DNA of 64,000 bases from Flavobacteriales bacterium UBA1531 (GTDB taxonomy: Bacteria > Bacteroidota > Bacteroidia > Flavobacteriales_D > Sanyastnellaceae): contig DCPZ01000057.1 of the NCBI GenBank assembly GCA_002323795.1, forward strand, positions 62,001 through 126,000, in the 5' to 3' direction. This document shows, piece after piece, positions 57,675-64,000 of the stretch. A model generated the notes under the pieces. The model did not search any database. It was not told where the DNA came from and saw only the letters and a list, made by a program, of their open reading frames with translations. A program made the translations under genes and the position numbers. Numbering within the stretch: the stretch's first letter is position 1; each line of letters starts with the position of its first letter.

Positions 57675-60302
57675 GGTTCCGGACTTCTGACTAATGCCTG
57701 AGACCACGCGTTGAATTTCACTTAGCTTCATCAAGGCATCGACGGGAGTAAGATTGTTGATGTCGAGGTCAAGGATTTGCTCTCGGACCTGTTCCAGCAC
57801 AGGATCATCCAATTGGAAAATGCTCATTTGAACATCTGTCAATTCAGTTGTTGGAGCTTCATAAACTGTGAGAGAACCTTTGCTATTTTCCTCCATTCCT
57901 TGCCGACTATTTTCCAGTTGTCCGAGTACTGCTTTTGCACGACGGACAATGGATCTTGGCACACCTGCCAATTTGGCAACGTGAATTCCGAAGGAATGAT
58001 TGCTTCCGCCATTTTCGAGTTTTCGGAGGAACACAATCTTCCCGTCGACTTCTTTCACTGTGACGTTCAAATTCCGGATGCGACTAAACCGGTCTTGCAT
58101 CGCATTTAATTCGTGATAATGCGTTGCAAACAGTGTCAACGGTCGAAGTTTTAGCTGGTGGAGATGCTCGGCGATTGCCCATGCAATGCTCACTCCATCA
58201 TATGTACTTGTTCCTCTTCCAATTTCATCCAAAAGGACGAGGCTGCGTTCGGTGAGGTTATTCAAGATTGCCGCGGTTTCATTCATTTCCACCATGAAGG
58301 TTGATTCTCCTGAAGAAATGTTGTCCGAGGCACCCACACGCGTGAAGATGCGATCGAGCACGCCGAGTGTGGCGGAAGACGCAGGCACAAAGCCGCCCAT
58401 TTGAGCCATCAATGAGATCAGTGCTGTCTGCCTCAAGAGTGCTGACTTTCCCGCCATGTTTGGCCCTGTGATCATCAATATTTGTGCCTGATTTTCGTCC
58501 AAGGTTATGTCGTTCGCCACATAAGGTTCTCCAGTCTTCATCGCACGTTCGATAACCGGGTGTCGGCCGTTGCTTATCTGAATATTGAGGCTGTCAATCA
58601 TGCGTGGCCGCACGTAATGATTTCGCTCTGCAACTTCGGCTAAGCCCGTCAAAGCATCAAGGGCACCAATGACTTGGGCATTTTCTTGAAGGGCAGCGAT
58701 GTCATTGGCCGCAGCCAATACCAATTGCTGGAAACAATCCCATTCAATGGTGCTCGTTTTGCTATCTGCTTCAAGAATTTTTTGCTCTAGTTCTTTGAGC
58801 TCTTCTGTGATGTAGCGCTCCGCTTGGGTGAGGGTTTGCTTTCGGATCCATTCTGACGGAACCTTGTCTTTATGCGTGTTGCGCACCTCGAGGTAATAAC
58901 CGAAAACTTGGTTGTAATCAATTTTAAGGGAAGTGATGCCCGTGCGCTCTGTTTCTCGCTTGCAAATAGCATCGAGAGCTGCTTTGGAGTCGGATTTGAT
59001 TCCTCGCAATTCATCCAGCTCTGGATGAACTCCAAATCGAATGACTTGGCCTTTGCTTGGGTTTACCGGGGGCTCATCCACCAATTCGGTTTCCAATCTT
59101 TGTAACAATGCATCACAAGGCGACATGCGTTCCAGATACACGAGCATTGAATCTACGCCCGCCGCCGCCGCAGCAATGTTATGCGCGCTTTGAATGCCTA
59201 AGCGCAACTGGGCCAGTTCTCTTGGGTTGATCCGTCCAGTGCTCGCTTTAGAGGACAGACGTTCCAAATCGCCCATGCCTCGAAATAAGCTTTGCATGTT
59301 TTCGCGCAATTCGTCTTCCTCGAATAAGGCATCGACGGCATCGTGTCTTTGTTCGATGGCTTGAATGTCTGTCAGTGGCATCAGCAGCCAGCGACGAAGC
59401 GTCCGGGCACCCATGGGTGAGCCTGTCCGGTCGATCGTTTCTGCGAGTGATTTTCCATCGGGATGATTGGGTTGAACCAATTCAAGGTTGCGAATCGTAA
59501 ATCGATCCATCCACAAAGTGCCTGATTCTTGCAGAGTTTGGAGTCGCTTTATGTGGTTTGGGCGATCGTGCTTGGCGTGCTCGAGGTAATGGAGAATAGC
59601 CCCGGCTGCTATAACGGCTTGTGGAGATTCATCGATTTGAAAGCCCTTGAGCGATCCGGTTTCGAATTGCTTGTGAATCCGATCGGTTGCATAATCCACC
59701 TTGCAAACCCAATCGTCAAGTCTGCTTACATGCCAATCCCGTCCGAACTCTTCTTCGAATGCCTTGTTCAAATGCTTGGAGCATAAAACTTCAGAAGGCT
59801 GGTGCGCTCTCAAAAGGCGATCAATGAGTTGCTTGCTCCCTTCGGCAATTGCAAAATGACCTGTGGAGATGTCCAGGAATGCCACGCCGGAGGATTTTTT
59901 GTCCCAATGCACCGCAGCCAGGTAATTGTGCGCTTTGGCGTTTAGAACTTGATCGTGAAATGCCACCCCGGGCGTCACCAATTCCGTTACACCCCGTTTG
60001 ACAATGCCTACCGCTTTTTTTGGGTCTTCCAACTGATCGCAAACCGCTACCCGATGCCCAGAGCGGACCAATTTTGGCAAATAATTGTCCAAAGAATGGT
60101 GTGGGAATCCCGCTAGTTCGATTTCTGATGCACTTCCATTTCCTCGTTTGGTCAGCACAATATCCAACGCCTTGGCCGCCTTTACAGCGTCTTCACCAAA
60201 GGTTTCATAGAAATCACCAACCCTGAAGAGAAGCAGCGCATCTGGGTAATCGGTTTTGACCCGATTGTACTGCTTCATAAGCGGTGTTTCTTTCCTCGCC
60301 AT
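57666..60302 (-). CDS. mutS: DNA mismatch repair protein MutS
   Basis: Recognises mispaired bases and short loops. The 878-residue protein has the N-terminal mismatch-binding domain (MKQYNRVKTDYPDALLLFRVGDFYETFGEDA; Phe and Glu of the FxE motif in DFYETFG), connector, lever and clamp domains, and the ATPase with Walker A GPNMAGKSALLRQ and the DEIGRGTSTYDG box. It overlaps ald by nine bases, tail to tail. It follows clpX by eight bases and is the last gene of the trigger factor-clpP-clpX-mutS run. Confidence 0.97.
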   Translation of the reverse strand: MARKETPLMKQYNRVKTDYPDALLLFRVGDFYETFGEDAVKAAKALDIVLTKRGNGSASEIELAGFPHHSLDNYLPKLVRSGHRVAVCDQLEDPKKAVGIVKRGVTELVTPGVAFHDQVLNAKAHNYLAAVHWDKKSSGVAFLDISTGHFAIAEGSKQLIDRLLRAHQPSEVLCSKHLNKAFEEEFGRDWHVSRLDDWVCKVDYATDRIHKQFETGSLKGFQIDESPQAVIAAGAILHYLEHAKHDRPNHIKRLQTLQESGTLWMDRFTIRNLELVQPNHPDGKSLAETIDRTGSPMGARTLRRWLLMPLTDIQAIEQRHDAVDALFEEDELRENMQSLFRGMGDLERLSSKASTGRINPRELAQLRLGIQSAHNIAAAAAGVDSMLVYLERMSPCDALLQRLETELVDEPPVNPSKGQVIRFGVHPELDELRGIKSDSKAALDAICKRETERTGITSLKIDYNQVFGYYLEVRNTHKDKVPSEWIRKQTLTQAERYITEELKELEQKILEADSKTSTIEWDCFQQLVLAAANDIAALQENAQVIGALDALTGLAEVAERNHYVRPRMIDSLNIQISNGRHPVIERAMKTGEPYVANDITLDENQAQILMITGPNMAGKSALLRQTALISLMAQMGGFVPASSATLGVLDRIFTRVGASDNISSGESTFMVEMNETAAILNNLTERSLVLLDEIGRGTSTYDGVSIAWAIAEHLHQLKLRPLTLFATHYHELNAMQDRFSRIRNLNVTVKEVDGKIVFLRKLENGGSNHSFGIHVAKLAGVPRSIVRRAKAVLGQLENSRQGMEENSKGSLTVYEAPTTELTDVQMSIFQLDDPVLEQVREQILDLDINNLTPVDALMKLSEIQRVVSGISQKSGTSE

Positions 60303-60310
60303 TGAGATGC

Positions 60311-61525
60311 TTAGGCCACGCGCAACCCAGAGTTTTTGTCTCCAGCAAATCGGCTTTCTGCAAATTTTCGGTTTACGACAAGTTTCTTATTCTCTCCACC
60401 AGGCATTTCGTACATCGCTTCATTTAGGACGGCTTCCATGATGCTGCGAAGGCCTCGTGCGCCGAGCTTATATTCCACCGCCTTTTCGACGAGGTAATCC
60501 AAGCCCGAGGCTTCAAACGCGAGCTCGATTCCATCCAACGCAAAAAGTTGAATGTACTGCTTGCATAGAGCGTTTTTGGGTTCAGTGAGGATTCTTCGTA
60601 AGGCCGAGGCATCCAGAGGTTTGAGGTGTGTCAACACCGGAAATCTACCGATGAGTTCAGGGATTAAGCCAAAGCTTTTTAGATCGGCATGTGCCGCATA
60701 CTGCAGGTAGGATTCTTCATCGACATGGGCAACTTCCTGCTGATAACCAATGGACGAGCGTTTGATGCGTCGTTCAATGATTTTTTCAATGCCAGAAAAA
60801 GCGCCCCCACAAACGAAAAGAATGTTCTTGGTGTTGATTGTGATCAGCTTTTGCTCAGGATGTTTTCTGCCACCTTGCGGTGGAACACTCACTTCAGCTC
60901 CTTCTAGGAGTTTGAGAAGTGCCTGCTGAACACCTTCACCGCTGACGTCACGCGTGATAGAAGCATTGTCACTTTTGCGAGCGATTTTATCGATTTCATC
61001 TATAAAGACAATGCCTCGTTGAGTTCGTTCAACGTCGTAATCGGCACTCTGGAGCAAGCGGCTTAAGACGCTTTCAACATCCTCTCCAACATAACCAGCT
61101 TCAGTTAAAACGGTCGCGTCAGCAATGCAAAAAGGGACGTCGAGCATCCGAGCGATTGTGCGCGCGATCAGAGTTTTTCCTGTTCCAGTTTCTCCAAGAA
61201 GGATGACGTTTGATTTGTCGAGTTCAACTCCGTCTTCAGCCGCGGGGTGAACGATTCGTTTGAAGTGGTTATAAACACCAACGCTGATCGTTTTTTTAGC
61301 TTCCTCTTGTCCTATGACGTAATCGTCGAGGTGGGCTTTGATTTCTTTTGGAAGCTTCAGTTGGAAGTCTACCGTTAGAGGTTCCTCCTTGCGCTCTTCT
61401 TGAAGAATGTTATCGGCTTGCTCAATGCAATTGTCACAAATGTGACCTGTCACACCCGCAATGAGGACGTCGACTTCTTCTTTTGCCCTTCCGCAGAAAG
61501 AGCAGTTTATGGGATTGGAGCTCAT
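60311..61525 (-). CDS. clpX: ATP-dependent Clp protease ATP-binding subunit ClpX
   Basis: Unfolds proteins and feeds them to ClpP. The 404-residue protein has the zinc domain with Cys8, Cys11, Cys30 and Cys33, Walker A at 111-118 (GETGTGKT), Walker B in [13 protein letters not shown], and the IGF-type ClpP loop region [17 protein letters not shown], where the IGF appears as IGY. It follows clpP by 18 bases. Confidence 0.96.
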   Translation of the reverse strand: MSSNPINCSFCGRAKEEVDVLIAGVTGHICDNCIEQADNILQEERKEEPLTVDFQLKLPKEIKAHLDDYVIGQEEAKKTISVGVYNHFKRIVHPAAEDGVELDKSNVILLGETGTGKTLIARTIARMLDVPFCIADATVLTEAGYVGEDVESVLSRLLQSADYDVERTQRGIVFIDEIDKIARKSDNASITRDVSGEGVQQALLKLLEGAEVSVPPQGGRKHPEQKLITINTKNILFVCGGAFSGIEKIIERRIKRSSIGYQQEVAHVDEESYLQYAAHADLKSFGLIPELIGRFPVLTHLKPLDASALRRILTEPKNALCKQYIQLFALDGIELAFEASGLDYLVEKAVEYKLGARGLRSIMEAVLNEAMYEMPGGENKKLVVNRKFAESRFAGDKNSGLRVA

Positions 61526-61543
61526 CGTCTCAATGTTCGGGGA

Positions 61544-62224
61544 TTATTTCCGCTCAAGCACTTCGTCAATCATACCGTACTCCTTGGCTTCAGATGCGAT
61601 CATCCAGTAGTCCCGGTCAGAGTCATTCCAGACTTTTTTCTCTGTTTGTCCGCTGTGTGAGGCAATGATCGAGTAGAGTTCTTTCTTAAGTTTTTGAATT
61701 TCCCGAGCGGTGATTTCGATGTCCGAGGCTTGGCCGCTTGCGCCACCGAGTGGCTGGTGAATCATGACACGGCTGTGCTTCAATCCCGTACGTTTTCCAG
61801 CGGCACCAGCGCAGAGCAAAACGGCTCCCATGGATGCGGCCATTCCCGTGCATATCGTTGCTACATCGGGTCGGATGTATTGCATGGTATCGTAGATGCC
61901 AAGGCCGGCGTATACAGAGCCTCCGGGTGAATTGATGTAAATCTGGATGTCCTTGGTCGGATCTGAAGACTCTAGGAACAAAAGCTGTGCCTGGATTACA
62001 TTGGCGATGTAGTCGTCAATACCGGTTCCCAAAAAGATGATACGGTCTGCCATGAGCCGAGAAAAGACGTCCACTTCTCTAAATGGCATTTGCCTTTCTT
62101 CAATGACCGTCCGCGTCATGTCACTGGGTTGGTCGTATGCGTGAGAAATGAAGTCCCGAACGGTTTGGCTGCTGAGTCCGCGATCCTTGGATGCGAACTT
62201 GATAAATTCATTGCGATCAGTCAT
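61544..62224 (-). CDS. clpP: ATP-dependent Clp protease proteolytic subunit
   Basis: The serine peptidase chamber of ClpXP. The 226-residue protein has the triad Ser131 (GMAASMGA), His156 (MIHQPLGG) and Asp205 in the SDRDYWM segment. An N-terminal extension of about 35 residues precedes the mature start and is probably removed. A -7 box at 62229-62236 would give an almost leaderless transcript. Two small inverted repeats lie further upstream in the 157-base gap to tig. Confidence 0.96.
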   Translation of the reverse strand: MTDRNEFIKFASKDRGLSSQTVRDFISHAYDQPSDMTRTVIEERQMPFREVDVFSRLMADRIIFLGTGIDDYIANVIQAQLLFLESSDPTKDIQIYINSPGGSVYAGLGIYDTMQYIRPDVATICTGMAASMGAVLLCAGAAGKRTGLKHSRVMIHQPLGGASGQASDIEITAREIQKLKKELYSIIASHSGQTEKKVWNDSDRDYWMIASEAKEYGMIDEVLERK

Positions 62225-62228
62225 GGTC

Positions 62229-62236
62229 CAAAATTA
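62229..62236 (-). promoter_or_regulatory. candidate -7 element of clpP
   Basis: TAATTTTG on the - strand, an exact TAnnTTTG match ending five bases before the ATG. If used, the leader is about one base. No clear -33 element. Confidence 0.4.
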
Positions 62237-62274
62237 CACCACAAGTCATTGCTATCGGCTGTCTTTTTGCATCC

Positions 62275-62322
62275 TGACAACTGTCATTTATGAACGCTTT
62301 AATACACCAACTGTGTCAGTTG
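62275..62322. repeat. pair of inverted repeats upstream of clpP
   Basis: TGACAACTGTCA (62275-62286; five-base arms, two-base centre) and CAACTGTGTCAGTTG (62308-62322; six-base arms, three-base centre). Both contain CAACTGT. No T-run follows on either strand, so terminators are unlikely. They may be regulator sites for clpP. Confidence 0.45.
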
Positions 62323-62381
62323 TTTCGTCTTGGGAGATGACTGACCCTTGCTAAAACCAATGGAATTGTTGCTTCGAAGCC

Positions 62382-63737
62382 TTAACGCACTTCCGCGGCT
62401 AGCTTGGCAAAGTCGTCGAAGCTTACGTTTTTGTCTTTGATGTTGACCCTCGGTTTCAAATCATCTACAACTTTGCGCTCGATGATGATGTCCGCGATTC
62501 GCCGACGTTCTTCGTCATTCGAAAGTGCGTTCTTGGCAAAGTTTTCGAGCATCTCGCCTTCGAGGGGCATTCCGTATTGGGCGTATTGTGCTCCGATGAC
62601 TCTCTTCGCTTCCGCTTCCAATTCCTCAGCATCTACGCGCATATCAGAGGCTTTCATAACCGCTTGTTGAAGCAGTTGCCAGCGCATTGATTCCGCATAG
62701 TTTGGGTATTCTTTCTCCATTTGATCCTCCGTCAATGGCTGCTCGTTGTTCATTTGAATCCATCGCTTGAGGAACGCATCTGGCATTTGAATTTTCATGT
62801 GCTCGATCAAGTCGACAACAAAACGCCGGCGAAACACATGTTCTGCATCTCTATCGAATTGGCTGTGCAATTCCTCGGAAACCTTCTCTCGGAATTGTTT
62901 TTCAGCAGTGACGACGTCTTTGCCTAGGACCTTATCCCACAGCTCTTGGTTGTTTTCATGCGGTGTTAGGCGCTTTACTTCTTTTACCTCGAACTTGAAA
63001 TTGCCTCTTAAATCGTGTGCCTGCTCGGGGTTAATCCCAAGCATTTTGACCAAGTCATCTTGCCCGTGAGACACCTTGTGAGCATCGAGGGTAAAGGTGT
63101 CCCCGATTTTGGCTCCCGTCAATTGCTTCCGCGATTTCTTGTCAGTGAGGTGCTCTAAGGCAATGTTCGAATCACTTTCAATTCCTCCTTCTAGCACATT
63201 GTCTGAAGTGTCAAGTTGAGTGAAATGTCCCATGATTAAATCCGTGTCAGACGCTTCCTCAGGCTCGCTGAGTGAGCCGTGTCGACGGCAGTGATCCTTT
63301 GTTGCAGCCTCGATGGCTTTCCGATCGACTTTGATGACGTGACGTGTGAATTTCGCACTACGGCCAAAATCAAGTGAGATTTTCGGAGCCAGACCAATCT
63401 CGTAAGTGAACGTAAACTTTTCGGGCTTTTCCCAATCACCAGAGGATTCAGTGCTGGTTTCAGGGATTGGATTTCCGAGGATTTCCAAGTTCTCTTTTTG
63501 GATGTAGCTGCTCAGATTTTCCGAAATGATTTTATTCATCTCATCCGCTAGAACGGGTGCAGCATATTGCTTGCGAATCAGCGCCATCGGCGCTTTCCCT
63601 TTCCGGAATCCAGGATATTGGGAAGTTTTCTTATAACTGTTGAGGATTTTCTCAACGCGTTCCGTGTAATCAGCGGGTTCAACGGTCAAGATCAATCGAG
63701 CTGTGAGCTCGTCAGTGTTGTTCCGAACGATTTGCAT
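62382..63737 (-). CDS. tig: trigger factor
   Basis: The ribosome-bound chaperone. The 451-residue protein has the N-terminal ribosome-binding domain with a variant of the GFRxGKxP signature (YPGFRKGKAPMALIR, about residues 38-52), a middle FKBP-like region (about 150-250) that looks weakly conserved (LIMGHFTQLDTSDNVLEGG), and the C-terminal helical arms. It heads the tig-clpP-clpX-mutS run. The tRNA-Leu gene lies 92 bases upstream on the same strand, and tig may be read from its promoter. Confidence 0.94.
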   Translation of the reverse strand: MQIVRNNTDELTARLILTVEPADYTERVEKILNSYKKTSQYPGFRKGKAPMALIRKQYAAPVLADEMNKIISENLSSYIQKENLEILGNPIPETSTESSGDWEKPEKFTFTYEIGLAPKISLDFGRSAKFTRHVIKVDRKAIEAATKDHCRRHGSLSEPEEASDTDLIMGHFTQLDTSDNVLEGGIESDSNIALEHLTDKKSRKQLTGAKIGDTFTLDAHKVSHGQDDLVKMLGINPEQAHDLRGNFKFEVKEVKRLTPHENNQELWDKVLGKDVVTAEKQFREKVSEELHSQFDRDAEHVFRRRFVVDLIEHMKIQMPDAFLKRWIQMNNEQPLTEDQMEKEYPNYAESMRWQLLQQAVMKASDMRVDAEELEAEAKRVIGAQYAQYGMPLEGEMLENFAKNALSNDEERRRIADIIIERKVVDDLKPRVNIKDKNVSFDDFAKLAAEVR

Positions 63738-63829
63738 ATGTAGGTGTAAGAATGGCTCGATATTGGCGTTTCCTTGTAATGGAATTCCAAGGTTCGAGCG
63801 GTTTCAGTTTTGGTTTCTTTTCTGAAGAG

Positions 63830-63911
63830 TGCGGGTGGAGGGACTCGAACCCACACGCCTCGCGGCACTGGATCCTAAATCCAGCGTGTCTACCAATTTC
63901 ACCACACCCGC
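63830..63911 (-). tRNA. tRNA-Leu (anticodon TAG)
   Basis: An 82-base cloverleaf on the - strand with a GCGGGTG/CACCCGC acceptor stem, discriminator A, the anticodon loop TTTAGGA between CTGGA and TCCAG, a long class II variable arm (TGCCGCGAGGCGTG region), and a T loop of GTTCGAGTC type. CCA is not encoded. A -7 box stands 17 bases upstream. Beyond it, 63936-64000 shows no gene. Confidence 0.95.
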
Positions 63912-63927
63912 CCTTCAGAAAGGAGTG

Positions 63928-63935
63928 CAAAGGTA
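63928..63935 (-). promoter_or_regulatory. -7 promoter element of tRNA-Leu
   Basis: TACCTTTG on the - strand, an exact TAnnTTTG match, about 17 bases from the mature tRNA 5' end, the same octamer as before pdxA and DUF177. Confidence 0.6.
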
Positions 63936-64000
63936 GGAATACGGATATTTCGATAGAACTTGCAAGCGCATGAATTTTCAAAGTGTTTTAGAATTCTGTT

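Noticed and set aside
62260..62330. The inverted repeats upstream of clpP as terminators of tig
   Set aside because: Neither is followed by a T-run on the - strand, and the arms are short with AT-containing centres, more like protein-binding sites.
1..64000. Mobile elements, prophage, restriction or defence systems, CRISPR arrays
   Set aside because: I looked for transposase, integrase, methyltransferase/nuclease, Cas and repeat-spacer patterns and saw none; the gene content and spacing are those of core chromosome.

Overview
The window is a gene-dense chromosomal segment of a Bacteroidota bacterium, most likely a member of the Flavobacteriales or a close relative. The evidence is the lineage-specific gene content: gldD and gldE beside ssb and mutY, the type IX secretion regulator porX, a CHU_C-type (gliding-motility-associated) C-terminal domain protein, and the DUF177-rpmF-fabH-accB-accC cluster. 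The regulatory grammar agrees. Gene starts lack convincing Shine-Dalgarno sequences, and several 5' regions carry a TAnnTTTG (or TAnnTTCG) element, the known -7 box of this phylum. I see no insertion sequence, phage, integron, CRISPR array or rRNA. No gene-free stretch exceeds 300 bases; the longest are about 155 to 210 bases.

Layout. 1-1929 (+): end of an unidentified gene, panD, a flippase-like membrane protein and rfaE2, closed by a bidirectional terminator. 1978-5845 (-): DUF177, rpmF, fabH, accB and accC, the ribosomal protein/fatty-acid initiation cluster, with a terminator between rpmF and fabH. 5911-10378: pdxA (-), then a secreted modular protein and ribE (+). 10398-15475 (-): kdsD, tatC, a DUF5686 outer-membrane protein and lptB, an envelope operon divergent from recQ (15586-17784). 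17852-22198: a very large surface protein with a degenerate peptidase region, a TolB-like propeller and an Omp85-like barrel, plus a half-size TauE protein (-), divergent from a metallo-hydrolase (+). 22209-28981 (-): pheT, plsC-like acyltransferase, double-VOC protein and a PhoB/PhoR-like two-component pair. 29138-31862: tRNA-Pro, a small conserved unknown protein, a lipoprotein, a cyclophilin lipoprotein and pheS. 31881-36245 (-): cysS, an M28 peptidase/glutaminyl cyclase and a TPR membrane protein ending in a degenerate histidine-kinase-like ATPase fold. 36373-38647: SDR-type threonine dehydrogenase (-) and queA-like (+).

38702-50300 (-) is one long run of eleven close or overlapping genes: mutY, ssb, gldE, gldD, coaX, an outer-membrane protein, a TPR protein, lptC, a 67-residue membrane protein, a second CNNM/CBS protein and ppiD. 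It combines DNA maintenance, gliding/T9SS accessory functions, coenzyme A synthesis and envelope assembly. 50378-53020 (+): HU, a TPR protein, a 29-residue very basic protein and RNase E/G. 53023-57674: HD phosphohydrolase (-), divergent from porX, tsaE and alanine dehydrogenase (+) across a near-perfect palindrome. 57666-63911 (-): tRNA-Leu, trigger factor, clpP, clpX and mutS.

Most genes are core housekeeping. The least explained parts are the Omp85-propeller fusion (18242-21502), the TPR pseudo-kinase (31881-33674), the coaX-to-ppiD envelope block, the small basic protein before rng, and several control regions whose -7 boxes sit almost on the start codon. Start codons were revised where the longest reading frame ran into a neighbour or past a signal peptide.
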